Shown here piece after piece: positions 35,467 through 44,759 of a DNA stretch of 52,923 nucleotides. The first letter of the stretch is position 1; each line of letters begins with the position of its first letter. Both the position numbers and the translations under genes were made by a program. A model generated the notes under the pieces. The model was not told where the DNA came from, made no database searches, and saw only the letters and a list, made by a program, of their open reading frames with translations. Source of the DNA: Crocinitomicaceae bacterium (GTDB taxonomy: Bacteria > Bacteroidota > Bacteroidia > Flavobacteriales_D > Crocinitomicaceae); NCBI GenBank assembly GCA_020436025.1, contig JAGQYP010000023.1, forward strand, positions 1-52,923, written 5' to 3'.

Positions 35467-35474
35467 CAAAGATA
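35467..35474 (-). promoter_or_regulatory. Candidate -7 element TATCTTTG of the SCO gene
   Basis: Exact TAnnTTTG on the minus strand, 12 bp before ATG 35454. It decides the start, because the alternative TTG start lies within it. Confidence 0.55.
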
Positions 35475-35487
35475 GGGGGATTAGTTT

Positions 35488-35518
<31 letters not shown>

Positions 35519-35530
35519 ATTTTTGAGAAT

Positions 35531-37078
35531 TTAGGATTTTAAGATAATTCTAAATGTGGTGCCCACGTTTTTCTCGCTTTTAAGCACGAAAACTTTTCCT
35601 TTGTGGTATTCTTCTACAATTCTTTTTACCAAACTTAGTCCAAGACCCCACCCTCTCTTTTTTGTTGTATATCCAGGGTTGAAAACTGTTTTGAGGTTTC
35701 CGGCAGGAATACCTTTTCCGGTATCTGAAATGTCGATGAGCAGATCATCCATTTTTCTATGAATTTCTACGGTGATTTTTCCCTGACCTTCCATGGCGTC
35801 TATCGCATTTTTGCAAATATTTTCGATGACCCATTCAAAGAGGACCGGGCTGAATCTTGCAATCATTTTAGGTTCTTCAAATTTGGTACTGAATTCAATT
35901 TTGTCTGATGATCTTTTGTCTAAATAATCCACAATCCCTTGAATGGTTTCGCAAATATTGAGTTCCTCTAATTTAGTTTCGGATCCAATTTTCGAGAATC
36001 GATCGGCAATCGTGTTCAGTCTATTAACATCTTTCTCCAGCTCCGAAAGCAATTGAGGATCCGTTCCATTGGCTTCCAGGAGTTGAATCCAAGCCATTAA
36101 GGAAGAAATGGGAGTTCCCAACTGGTGCGCTGTTTCCTTAGACATCCCTGCCCAAACTTGATTTTGTTCTGCTTTTTTGAAAACTGAAAAAGCCAGGTAA
36201 GCAATTAAAATGAATAAAGAGATCATGATGATCTGCACGATGGGAAAGTATTTGAGGTAGGTTAGTTCGACACTATTCTTATAAAAAACAATTCCTTCTC
36301 GGTCATCAATTTTCACGTCAATTCCGTCATTTTCAGACATAAATTCCTTCATTTTTGCTGATATTTTCTCTGGTGAGTCAATTTCTGAAGAATCCAGATT
36401 GGAGGCAATGACGGAATAATCTGCTTTATCTAAGAACAAAACTGGAACCAAATTCGGATTATCAATGATTTCTTTATTGAAGCCTTCGATCAACTGATTT
36501 CTTTGTTCTACTAGGTCTTGAATCTTTCTGGAATCACTGTAAAAAACGTACTGTTTTTGATTTTTATCAATATTTACGACGATGGGCACATGGGTTTTAG
36601 ACCACATTCTCACTTTTTCCAATAAAATCTGATTGATTATTTTTTTAGAGCTGTCTGGAAATTGAAGTTTGATGGAGTCCAAATTGAAATCATAAATATT
36701 CAAGTAATTTAAGATCGAGGAATCTTTGTCCATTAAAATCACAGGAATGTTCTTGTTATGCTGAATGATTTCGATGTAGAAAGTATAATCTACATTGGAA
36801 TTCGGATCGAAAGGTTTTACAAGTTCTTCCGTGGCTTTGGCCCACAATTTCATTTTTTCCCTTTCCTCGTGTTTGAGCTCTTCAAAAGTTCGATTTGTTA
36901 GGGTGATTAATTCGGCTTTTTTCTGAAGGGTTTCAGTCCATTGTTTTACGGGAATTTTCTCTCTTTTGCGTAAGCTATCTACTAGATAATTACTATAGAT
37001 CAAAGAAAAACAGATCAAGACCACAGCTGAGATCAGCAAAGCAATTTTCCACTTTTGTTTTTTCGAGTATAAATTCAT
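35531..37078 (-). CDS. Membrane-bound sensor histidine kinase, orphan
   Basis: 515 residues. Transmembrane helix 1 is at ~12-30, a long extracytoplasmic sensor domain follows to ~275, and helix 2 is YFPIVQIIMISLFILIAYLAF. The kinase core has H-box MSKETAHQLGTPISSLMAW (phosphorylated His ~318), N-box ENICKNAIDAM, G1 ISDTGKGIP, F-box and G2 RGWGLGLSL. The KETAHQLGTP H-box is the form common in flavobacterial kinases. No HAMP domain is evident. No response regulator lies nearby. It follows the AsmA-like gene by 6 bp, so the two are almost certainly co-transcribed. Confidence 0.93.
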   Translation of the reverse strand: MNLYSKKQKWKIALLISAVVLICFSLIYSNYLVDSLRKREKIPVKQWTETLQKKAELITLTNRTFEELKHEEREKMKLWAKATEELVKPFDPNSNVDYTFYIEIIQHNKNIPVILMDKDSSILNYLNIYDFNLDSIKLQFPDSSKKIINQILLEKVRMWSKTHVPIVVNIDKNQKQYVFYSDSRKIQDLVEQRNQLIEGFNKEIIDNPNLVPVLFLDKADYSVIASNLDSSEIDSPEKISAKMKEFMSENDGIDVKIDDREGIVFYKNSVELTYLKYFPIVQIIMISLFILIAYLAFSVFKKAEQNQVWAGMSKETAHQLGTPISSLMAWIQLLEANGTDPQLLSELEKDVNRLNTIADRFSKIGSETKLEELNICETIQGIVDYLDKRSSDKIEFSTKFEEPKMIARFSPVLFEWVIENICKNAIDAMEGQGKITVEIHRKMDDLLIDISDTGKGIPAGNLKTVFNPGYTTKKRGWGLGLSLVKRIVEEYHKGKVFVLKSEKNVGTTFRIILKS

Positions 37079-37084
37079 TCTTCT

Positions 37085-39730
37085 TTAATTCTCTATATCA
37101 AACTCAATTTTTTCTTCTTTCTTATTTTCTTCCTTGATTTTATTGAAGAATGAATTGATCTTGTTTTTCTTTTTCTTTTCCGTTTTAACGCTATCTGATT
37201 CAATCAGGTTGGGTTCGCCTTTTTGATCAAATTCTCCATCATACATTAAAAATTCTTCTTCTTTCTTCTCTATTTCATATGCCTGAACGGTACTGTCTTT
37301 TTTGAAGAGTCCAAAATCTCTTTTCAGCATGGATTTCAGATCTTCTTTTTCTTGAGCCAAATCTTGTTTTACTTTTTCCTTTTTCGAAGTTTTATCCCAT
37401 TCAATGATAGGATTATCAACCGTTCCATACATTTTCAAAAAGACCCTGAATCCTGTTCCATCATCTTCAATTTTACCAAATTCTGTGTATTCAGGTGTGG
37501 TTTTTAATTCTCTAAACCTGAAATTAAAGCTATAATCGATGCGGTTGTCAAACCAATGTTCTCCCTCCACATTAATATCGAATGCATTGGTTTTAATTTC
37601 CATTTCCGGGATGCGAATTTTAGAATCCTGGACTACGATGGTGTTTTGCAATCTTTCAAATTTCAGGTTCAGCAGTTTCTGTTCGAGAGGTCCAATATGC
37701 TTTTTCAAAAATAGATTGACCATTTTCGTTTCGCGCATGCTTTGCGTAATGGATTTCATCGCAGCCAAATTGTTGAGTTCTCCATTCTGAATATCAAAGC
37801 TAACTTGAGCATACAACTGATCTTTCACTAAAGCCTTGGCCTGGTTGAAAGGAATCAATAAATGCGCTTTGATGTTTGAAGTTCCTTTGATATTTTGAGA
37901 AGTTATAGTTTTCTGATCAAAATTATTCCAATCTGCAAAAACTTCCTGAATATTGATTCCTTTCAAATTGGTTGCAATCTCCAACAGGGAATTCGGACTA
38001 TTGCGGTTGTCAAAGTCAATCTTTCCAGAGATCCTACCTCCGTAGGCGTTGCATTGGAAATTAGAAACAATTAATCTTCGATTCAGCATTTTTGCTTCCA
38101 AATCGATATTGGCTATGGTGTGTTTGTAGTAATCGAATTTTTTGCAGCTGAGGTCCACGTTAAGGTTTACATTTTCCGGCAAAATTCCGGTCTGACTCGT
38201 ATACTTCTCATTGGTAAAAGTAAAATCATCCAGATTGATATAGTTGCTTTTTACAGAGGCTATCAAACTTAAAGTACCTTGTTTATTGATGTATTTTCTG
38301 AAGTTTTTCAAGGCTCCGGAAAGGGCGATGTCCGAAGATCCAAAAAGCAAGGTAAAGTCTTTCAATGCGATGTTATCATTATTGACGGCCAACTTTCCAG
38401 TAACGTTTTGCACTTTTTTCTTTTGGAAGATCATACCCACATTATTCAGATCAAAATTTCCTTGAATATGTTCCAGTGTTTTTCCTTCTTTAATCTTCAG
38501 ATTTGCGGATAGGGCAACTGAGCCTGTCGGGTTTTGAATTCCTTCAAATTTGAATATTTTTCCCACTGCAGAAAGGTCGAGATTGCCTTTGGCTTTGATT
38601 TGTATGTCGGGTTTATTCAGGTTTTGGATTTTGGCATTTCCTTTTAGAAATCCGTTGAAGATTTTCATGTCAAAGGTTTTCAGATTGAGTTCATTGCCTT
38701 GTTCGTTCTGACTAAAATGACCATCCAATGTGATGTCCGAGACTTGAATTTTATTGGAAGGCTCGAAAATCTGACCCTTTTCAATTTTGAAATTCGAATT
38801 CATCTTGAGATCCGAATATGCACCATGTATGGCAAAATCAAAGTCCACAATTCCGTTGGCTTGATAGCTGTACATGTCATTAAAAATCTGACCAGAGAAA
38901 GAATTCACAAACTCCTGAAAGGTAATTTGATCCCCTTTGATGTCTAGATCGATAGAGTCTTTGGACAACTTCCCATTCACGTCAAATTTCATCTCCTCAA
39001 CTTGGAGTTTACTTTCTTTGAGGTAGAATTTTTCATTGTTTTCGACATGCAGATGTACATTCGCATTGAAATTTCGATTTTCAATAAAGCCAATTTTACC
39101 AGTGGCTAATTGTTTCACATTCCCTTGAACCGTAGACACCACATCATATTCTTTTTCGTTGAAATTCCCTTCAGCAATCATTTTATCCACGAAAATATTT
39201 TCGTAATGTCCTGTTTGTTTGCTGTGAAATTGAAAGCGGAAGTTGAGTAGTTTGACACTTTCCAGATCGAAGTCAAATTCGGTGTCTGTCGTATCTTCGG
39301 AAGGTTTAAGAAAATGAAAATTACCTAATCCCTCTTCATTAACTTTCAAATTGAGAAAGCCATTGATGGATTCAATTTTGGTTACTTTGTAGTCGCCATC
39401 CAAAAGATCCCAAACCGAAAACTGAAGGTACATGTTCTCTGCATAAAGCAAGGTGTCTGAAGTATTCAGAGAAGGATCCAAATGAGCATCGTTAATTAGG
39501 ACACCTTTGAAATTCAAACAAGCGTATGGAAATTTGTCCCACAATGAAAGCTCGATGGAATGCACACGCACTTTGGCGTTGAGTTGTTTGTTGAGTCGAT
39601 CTACTGCATATTGTTTGATATCATCCTCAAAAAAATAAACCAGTACAGTAGCTGAAGTAAAAAGGGTAAGCAGACCCAATCCGATCCAGCCGAGTACTTT
39701 TAAGGTGATATTTAATATTTTACGATACAT
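37085..39730 (-). CDS. AsmA-like protein (inner-membrane-anchored, beta-groove lipid-transfer family)
   Basis: 881 residues. An N-terminal transmembrane helix (VLGWIGLGLLTLFTSATVLVYFF) is followed by a very long repetitive beta-strand region beginning VRVHSIELSLWDKFPYACLNFKGVLIND, typical of the AsmA/YhdP/TamB group. The AsmA C-terminal domain is at ~600-800 (LNLKFERLQNTIVVQDSKIRIPEMEIKTN, IDYSFNFRFRELKT). The last ~80 residues are highly charged (Lys/Glu). These proteins are thought to bridge the periplasm for phospholipid transport and envelope integrity. Upstream gene of the kinase. Confidence 0.85.
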   Translation of the reverse strand: MYRKILNITLKVLGWIGLGLLTLFTSATVLVYFFEDDIKQYAVDRLNKQLNAKVRVHSIELSLWDKFPYACLNFKGVLINDAHLDPSLNTSDTLLYAENMYLQFSVWDLLDGDYKVTKIESINGFLNLKVNEEGLGNFHFLKPSEDTTDTEFDFDLESVKLLNFRFQFHSKQTGHYENIFVDKMIAEGNFNEKEYDVVSTVQGNVKQLATGKIGFIENRNFNANVHLHVENNEKFYLKESKLQVEEMKFDVNGKLSKDSIDLDIKGDQITFQEFVNSFSGQIFNDMYSYQANGIVDFDFAIHGAYSDLKMNSNFKIEKGQIFEPSNKIQVSDITLDGHFSQNEQGNELNLKTFDMKIFNGFLKGNAKIQNLNKPDIQIKAKGNLDLSAVGKIFKFEGIQNPTGSVALSANLKIKEGKTLEHIQGNFDLNNVGMIFQKKKVQNVTGKLAVNNDNIALKDFTLLFGSSDIALSGALKNFRKYINKQGTLSLIASVKSNYINLDDFTFTNEKYTSQTGILPENVNLNVDLSCKKFDYYKHTIANIDLEAKMLNRRLIVSNFQCNAYGGRISGKIDFDNRNSPNSLLEIATNLKGINIQEVFADWNNFDQKTITSQNIKGTSNIKAHLLIPFNQAKALVKDQLYAQVSFDIQNGELNNLAAMKSITQSMRETKMVNLFLKKHIGPLEQKLLNLKFERLQNTIVVQDSKIRIPEMEIKTNAFDINVEGEHWFDNRIDYSFNFRFRELKTTPEYTEFGKIEDDGTGFRVFLKMYGTVDNPIIEWDKTSKKEKVKQDLAQEKEDLKSMLKRDFGLFKKDSTVQAYEIEKKEEEFLMYDGEFDQKGEPNLIESDSVKTEKKKKNKINSFFNKIKEENKKEEKIEFDIEN

Positions 39731-39820
39731 CCAACCGATTAAGATAAGATTAAGGGTTTTAGATATAACGCGGCTTTGGTTTATTTATTCACTTAGGAGT
39801 ATTGATAGTGTGTGTTTTTA

Positions 39821-39872
39821 AACCGCAGAGGGCGCAGAGTTTTTCGCAGAGAGCTCTGTGACCTCTATGGTT
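39821..39872. repeat. Dispersed hairpin repeat with GCAGAG words, copy 1
   Basis: Begins AACCGCAGAGGGCGCAGAG and ends CTCTGTGACCTCTATGGTT. The two 19-nt arms are inverted and pair except at four positions. GCAGAG occurs three times at short intervals. It starts 8 bp past the stop of the barrel gene at 39881-40567. Elements that read like this are, from memory, scattered in many Bacteroidota genomes. The spacer 39731-39820 shows nothing else. Confidence 0.85.
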
Positions 39873-39880
39873 CAATAAAA

Positions 39881-40567
39881 TTAATGTTTTTCCAAAGTAG
39901 GATTGTATTTTCTTGCCCAATTGAGACCTATCGAAAGCTTCAAATATTGGTTTGGGAAATAGTTTCCAATTGTTTTATTTTGGTAATAGTATCCTAAACC
40001 ATAATGATAAGTCATACGCAAGATCATTTTGAGGTTCTCCTTAAGAGGGATTTTCATGCCTATACTAGCTAAAACTCCTCCAGAAACTCCATTTCCGATA
40101 TGAAATTTTTGATTTTCAGAAATGCTAGAATACGTATAACTCCAATAGTGAACATCACCTAAACCATTGAAAATTGTATTTTCCATATATGGACCTAATT
40201 CGAAAACAACTTTATTTTTTCTGCCAACATTAAATCTTAGAATCAAAGGAATTGTAAAATTATGTAGCTGATGTATGGCGTTGCGATAAGTTGTATGTCC
40301 CTCCCCATAATATTTGAGGTACTGACTTGTATAATTGTATTCGAAGCCAAGAAGGATATTAAAAAAAGAAGGTTCCAAAAACACATGATAAATGCCTAAT
40401 CCACCTCCAAATTTATTGGTTGTATTGGTATTGGAGATAGTTGAAATATTGCCACTTATATTTACTTCATTAACAATCTGACTAAAAATAAAGTCATCCG
40501 GAATTTCATTTTGAGAAAAAGTAATCGAAGAAAATGTAATGAAGAATATTAGGCCAAGTTTTTTCAT
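39881..40567 (-). CDS. Outer-membrane beta-barrel protein (porin-like, PorT/OmpA-barrel type)
   Basis: 228 residues with a signal peptide ending near ITFSQ. The mature chain consists of alternating amphipathic strands (FGGGLGIYHVFLEPSFFNILLGFEYNY, FTIPLILRFNVG, VVFELGPYMENTIF, LKLSIGLNWARKY), the pattern of an 8-strand-type barrel of the outer membrane beta-barrel family. Ligand or role unknown. Unusually, the gene is bracketed by two direct copies of the same hairpin repeat (39821-39872 and 40621-40680). Confidence 0.8.
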   Translation of the reverse strand: MKKLGLIFFITFSSITFSQNEIPDDFIFSQIVNEVNISGNISTISNTNTTNKFGGGLGIYHVFLEPSFFNILLGFEYNYTSQYLKYYGEGHTTYRNAIHQLHNFTIPLILRFNVGRKNKVVFELGPYMENTIFNGLGDVHYWSYTYSSISENQKFHIGNGVSGGVLASIGMKIPLKENLKMILRMTYHYGLGYYYQNKTIGNYFPNQYLKLSIGLNWARKYNPTLEKH

Positions 40568-40620
40568 TAGGTTGATTTGTTTGATAAAGATAACGGAAAA
40601 TCCTTTGATTGGTTTGGGGG

Positions 40621-40680
40621 AACCGCAGAGGGCGCTGAGTTTTTCGCAGAGATCTATGAGAACTTTGTGCGTTCTCGGTT
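40621..40680. repeat. Dispersed hairpin repeat with GCAGAG words, copy 2
   Basis: The first 32 nt match copy 1 (39821) with one difference. It then diverges to an end CTTTGTGCGTTCTCGGTT that is again roughly the inverse of the AACCGCAGAG start. Same orientation as copy 1. Located 53 bp upstream of the barrel gene start. Confidence 0.85.
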
Positions 40681-40743
40681 TTCTCTGTTGCTAAACAATT
40701 GCGCAATCCAAAAGAAACACCGACCTTTGTCAAAATTTTAGTG

Positions 40744-41622
40744 ATGCGCGCGAATAAAAAGGGACCAAAATCCAACGACGGTAAGCCAAAAAGTGGAGGG
40801 AGAAGAACATCGGGAGGAAGTAAACCGATTCATAAGAAGAAGCAAAAGTTCAATGCTTACAAGGACAAATTGGAGAGACAAAAGAAGGGCGATCCCGTTC
40901 CTTCGATGAGCGAGGATATTCGTTTGAATAAATATTTATCCAATGCAGGAATTTGTTCGCGACGTGAAGCAGATGTATTGATCCAAACCGGGGTGGTGAA
41001 AGTCAATGATGAGGTTGTCACTGAATTAGGATATAAAGTAAAACCAAGCGATAAGGTTCAATATGATGGAGAAACTATTTCGCCTGATACAAAGAGATAC
41101 TTCCTTTTAAATAAACCAAAAGGATATTCGGTTACCAATTCCATTCGAGAAAAAAATGTCATGCATTTGATTGCCAAGGCGTGTAAAGAGGATATTTATC
41201 CCATCGATCGTATGGATAAAAATACAACAGGACTCCTTCTATTCACCAACGATACCGATTTGATGAAGAAAATGGGTCACCCTAAATACGAATTGACTCA
41301 AATTTTTCAAGTAAGTATCACCAAACCCATGACTGTTGAGCATTTGCAACATTTACGAACAGGTGTTGAATTGGAAGATGGAAAAGTTTGGGCGGATGCA
41401 GCCGAGTTTGTGGAAAATGACCCAAGAGAAATCGGAGTGGAAATTCACAGTAACAAAAGAAAGGGAGTCCAAAGGATGATCGAAGCATTAGGTTATGAGA
41501 TCAAAAAAGTAGACCGAGTAGCTTATGCTGGTTTAACCAAAAAAGATTTACCAAGATCTTATTACAGAGCTCTTACAGAGAAAGAAATTGCTTTCTTGAG
41601 AATGAGTAAGAAATTGAAGTAG
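40744..41622 (+). CDS. rluB: 23S rRNA pseudouridine synthase, RluB family
   Basis: 292 residues. A Lys/Gly/Ser-rich basic N-terminal tail of ~55 residues, then an S4 RNA-binding domain (DIRLNKYLSNAGICSRREADVLIQTGVVKVNDEVV) and the RsuA-type catalytic domain with YFLLNKPKGYSVTNS and catalytic Asp in YPIDRMDKNTTGLLLFTND. This group modifies U2605 (or a nearby base) of 23S rRNA, though RluE/RluF-type specificity cannot be excluded. ATG 40744 (MRANKKGPK) is chosen. The frame is open to an ATG at 40699, but that adds residues atypical for the family and sits near the repeat. Confidence 0.9.
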   Translation: MRANKKGPKSNDGKPKSGGRRTSGGSKPIHKKKQKFNAYKDKLERQKKGDPVPSMSEDIRLNKYLSNAGICSRREADVLIQTGVVKVNDEVVTELGYKVKPSDKVQYDGETISPDTKRYFLLNKPKGYSVTNSIREKNVMHLIAKACKEDIYPIDRMDKNTTGLLLFTNDTDLMKKMGHPKYELTQIFQVSITKPMTVEHLQHLRTGVELEDGKVWADAAEFVENDPREIGVEIHSNKRKGVQRMIEALGYEIKKVDRVAYAGLTKKDLPRSYYRALTEKEIAFLRMSKKLK

Positions 41623-41627
41623 TTTTA

Positions 41628-41703
41628 GTGCAAAGTTAAAAGTGCAAAATGCAAAATGATTGAAGTCAACTTTTCATTTTGAACTTTGCATTTTTCATTT
41701 CAC
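41628..41703. repeat. Long imperfect palindrome with heptamer-built arms, probable bidirectional terminator
   Basis: The left arm reads GTGCAAA GTTAAAA GTGCAAA ATGCAAA ATGA (7-nt steps from 41628). The right arm (41672-41703) is its imperfect inverse, containing TCATTTTGAACTTTGCATTT. It fills the space between the convergent rluB and metG stops and could terminate both transcripts. Confidence 0.8.
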
Positions 41704-41707
41704 ATTC

Positions 41708-43759
41708 TCACCTAACCCCAGCTCCGTTTACCATTTCTTTTTCTGGGGAAACGAAGGATAGTTCACCGTCTGGGTTTTCAGACATTAAGATCATTCCGTT
41801 GGATTCGACTCCTCTGATGTTTCTAGGGGCCAAATTGAGAAGAACGGTTACCTTTTTTCCTATGATGTCTTCTGGTTCGTAATGTTCAGCAATTCCAGAA
41901 ACGATGGTTCTTGTTTCGAATCCTAAATCGACTTGCAGTTGTAGTAATTTGTTTGCTTTTTTTACTTTTTCAGCTTTTACAATTTGTCCAATTCGGATGT
42001 CCATTTTCACAAATTCATCAAAAGAAACCTCATCTTTCACGGGGTCGTAATTCAATTGTGTTTCTTTGGAAGCTTCAAGTTTTGCAAATTCAGCTTCTAC
42101 AAAAGCATCATCAATTTTTTGGAATAGAATTTCAGGTGAGTTGATTTTATTTCCGGATTGTAACAAATCTTCTTGACCTACTTTCGACCAATTATTGGTT
42201 TCGATATTTAAGAAACCGGCAATTTTTGCAGCGGATTTTGGCAAGAAAGGATAGAGCAATACGGAAAGATTAGCAGTGACTTCCAAAGCCAAATTCATGA
42301 TAGTTTCCACTCTTTTTGGATCTTCTTTCACTAATTTCCATGGCTCATTATCAGCCAAATATTTATTTCCAGCTCGAGCCAAATTCATCACCTCAGATTG
42401 AGCTTCACGAATCTTGTAACGGTACATTAAATCTTCTACTTTCGATCTTGTACTTCCGATCGTTTCTAGCAAAGCTTTGTCCTCAGCAGTTAATTCTCCT
42501 CTAGTTGGAATTCCTCCTTCGTAGTATTTATTCGTCAAAACCAAAGCACGATTCACAAAATTCCCTAGTACATCAGCCAATTCATTATTTACTCTGGCTT
42601 GAAACTCTTTCCACGTGAATTCGCTGTCTTTGCTTTCCGGAGCAATAGCTGTGAGCGTATACTTCAACTCATCCACTTTATCCGGATGGTCATTCATGAA
42701 TTCATGCAACCAAACTGCCCAGTTTCTTGATGTAGAGAATTTATCTCCTTCCAAATTCAGGAATTCAGATGCAGGAACATTGCTTGGCAAAACTAAACCT
42801 CCATATTCTTTCAATAAGATGGGGAAAATGATGCAGTGAAAAACAATATTGTCCTTTCCAATAAAATGTACCAATTCTCGGTCACCTGTCCAGTAATCTT
42901 CCCAGTTTTTATTGTTATCTAAGCACCATTGTTTGGTGGCAGAAACATATCCAATAGGTGCATCCAACCAAACGTAAAGCACTTTTCCTTCTGCGCCTTC
43001 GAGAGGAACTTTCACACCCCAGTCAAGGTCACGAGTCATGGCTCTGGGCTGCAATCCACCGTCGATCCAGCTCATGCACTGACCTACAACTTGATTTCTC
43101 CAGGTTTTAGGGTCGTGTTGTTGCTTGCCATCTAATATTCCGTCTTTGATCCACTCTTTAAGCCATTTTTCATGCTGATCCATTGGTAAATACCAGTGAG
43201 TGGTTGTTTTCAAAACAGGTGTGGCTCCGCTTAAAGTAGATTTTGGGTTGATTAATTCGGTTGGACTCAAACTACTTCCACATTTCTCACATTGATCTCC
43301 ATAAGCCGATGGATTGTGGCACTTTGGGCATTCACCAGTTATGTATCTATCCGCCAAAAACTGTTGGTGTTCTTCGTCAAAATATTGTTCCGAAACCTGC
43401 TTGGTGAATTTGCCTTCTTTTTCCAGTTTGGCAAACCATTCACTTGCTGTTTCATGATGAAGAGGAGTGGAAGTTCTGTGAAAAATATCAAAATCAATTT
43501 GAAAATCTACAAAAGCCTTTTTGATGATTTCATGGTATTTGTCAACAATTTCTTGAGGACTTATCCCTTCCTTTTTAGCTCGTAAAGTAATAGCTGCTCC
43601 ATGCTCATCCGAACCACACACAAAAAGTACGTCATCACCCATCATTCTTGCAAAACGGTTGAAAATGTCTGCTGGAAGATACACCCCTGCCACATGACCT
43701 AAATGAAGAGGTCCGTTTGCATAAGGAAGTGCTGCTGTGATTGTAAACTTTTTGCCCAT
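41708..43759 (-). CDS. metG: Methionyl-tRNA synthetase with C-terminal tRNA-binding domain
   Basis: 683 residues. Class I signature HLGH (19-22) in PYANGPLHLGHVAG and the KMSKS-equivalent KFSTS (~340). A zinc knuckle with two Cys pairs (CPKC ... CEKC) is in the connective peptide, and the anticodon-binding helices follow. The EMAPII/Arc1p-like tRNA-binding domain occupies the last ~110 residues (FDEFVKMDIRIGQIVKAEKVKKANKLLQLQVDLG). Start ATG 43759. An upstream TTG at 43780 falls inside a -7 element (TATCTTTG, 43785-43778), which settles the choice. Convergent with rluB. Confidence 0.97.
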   Translation of the reverse strand: MGKKFTITAALPYANGPLHLGHVAGVYLPADIFNRFARMMGDDVLFVCGSDEHGAAITLRAKKEGISPQEIVDKYHEIIKKAFVDFQIDFDIFHRTSTPLHHETASEWFAKLEKEGKFTKQVSEQYFDEEHQQFLADRYITGECPKCHNPSAYGDQCEKCGSSLSPTELINPKSTLSGATPVLKTTTHWYLPMDQHEKWLKEWIKDGILDGKQQHDPKTWRNQVVGQCMSWIDGGLQPRAMTRDLDWGVKVPLEGAEGKVLYVWLDAPIGYVSATKQWCLDNNKNWEDYWTGDRELVHFIGKDNIVFHCIIFPILLKEYGGLVLPSNVPASEFLNLEGDKFSTSRNWAVWLHEFMNDHPDKVDELKYTLTAIAPESKDSEFTWKEFQARVNNELADVLGNFVNRALVLTNKYYEGGIPTRGELTAEDKALLETIGSTRSKVEDLMYRYKIREAQSEVMNLARAGNKYLADNEPWKLVKEDPKRVETIMNLALEVTANLSVLLYPFLPKSAAKIAGFLNIETNNWSKVGQEDLLQSGNKINSPEILFQKIDDAFVEAEFAKLEASKETQLNYDPVKDEVSFDEFVKMDIRIGQIVKAEKVKKANKLLQLQVDLGFETRTIVSGIAEHYEPEDIIGKKVTVLLNLAPRNIRGVESNGMILMSENPDGELSFVSPEKEMVNGAGVR

Positions 43760-43777
43760 AAATGTGAAATTAGGCTG

Positions 43778-43785
43778 CAAAGATA
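43778..43785 (-). promoter_or_regulatory. Candidate -7 element TATCTTTG of metG
   Basis: TAnnTTTG match on the minus strand, 18 bp before ATG 43759. It excludes the TTG at 43780 as start. No TTG at -33. Confidence 0.55.
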
Positions 43786-43850
43786 TTTAAAAGCCTTGTA
43801 CATTTTGAGGATAATAATGTTTTTTAGCCTATTTTTAGGAGCAGAATTCT

Positions 43851-44759
43851 ATGAGACCCGAAAGATTAAGAGCAGGTGATAAGGTAATTATTGTTTCTCC
43901 AGCGGGAGCTTTAGATGAGAATTACTTGATTGAAGCAAAGGATCTTTTGGAAAATTGGGGTTTAAAACCCATCATTTCTGAGAATTCTAGACAAAAGTGG
44001 GGGAAGTTTTCGGGGGAAGACGAAATTCGTTTAAATGCTTTTCAAGAAGCTTTGGACGATCCAGAGATTAGGGCGATCTTTTGTGCCAGAGGAGGTTATG
44101 GAAGTACCCGAATCATGGACGAATTGAATTGGGATCGATTTCTTAAGAGCCCGAAGTGGATTATTGGATATAGTGATATCACAACATTTCACAACCGACT
44201 TCACCAATTGAATTGTGAATCTTTACATGCGACAATGCCTGTAAATTATAAAACGAATACCTCATTTACTATGGAAAGCTTAAAAAACTCTCTATTCAAC
44301 GAACCGTCTAAGTATGCCTTGGATGGTGTCAACTACAACAGACCTGGTAAAGCAACAGGTAAAATGGTTGGTGGGAATTTGTCTATTGTCCACAACTTGA
44401 TCGGGACTAAATTCAACATTCAATTTAAAGACAATATCTTGTTTTTAGAAGAAGTGGGAGAGTACTATTACGCCATAGATCGAATGCTTTGGGCGATGAA
44501 ACACGCTGGAGTTTTTGATGAAATTTCTGGCTTAATCATCGGGTCGTTTACAGATTTAAAGCAGGATGAGACGGAATTCCCGGAAACTTTGGAACAGATG
44601 ATTTTGAAGTTTGTCGCTCACAGAGACATACCCGTTTATTTCAAATTTCCAGCTGGGCATCAGGATGAAAACTGGACTTTGGTAATGGCGGGAAGATACA
44701 AGATGGAAGTAACCGATACGGATGCAACTATCGAATATGTTTTGCCGGGACACGATTAA
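43851..44759 (+). CDS. LD-carboxypeptidase (peptidase S66, LdcA/MccF type)
   Basis: 302 residues. Cleaves the terminal D-Ala from the L,D bond of murein tetrapeptides during cell-wall recycling in the cytosol. The family start LRAGDKVIIVSPAGALDE, ARGGYGSTRIMDELNW and nucleophile Ser108 in WIIGYSDIT are present. The Glu in LFLEEVGEYYY and the His in PAGHQDENW complete the Ser-Glu-His triad. No signal peptide. The last 32 bp overlap the convergent gene at 44728-45612. Confidence 0.92.
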   Translation: MRPERLRAGDKVIIVSPAGALDENYLIEAKDLLENWGLKPIISENSRQKWGKFSGEDEIRLNAFQEALDDPEIRAIFCARGGYGSTRIMDELNWDRFLKSPKWIIGYSDITTFHNRLHQLNCESLHATMPVNYKTNTSFTMESLKNSLFNEPSKYALDGVNYNRPGKATGKMVGGNLSIVHNLIGTKFNIQFKDNILFLEEVGEYYYAIDRMLWAMKHAGVFDEISGLIIGSFTDLKQDETEFPETLEQMILKFVAHRDIPVYFKFPAGHQDENWTLVMAGRYKMEVTDTDATIEYVLPGHD

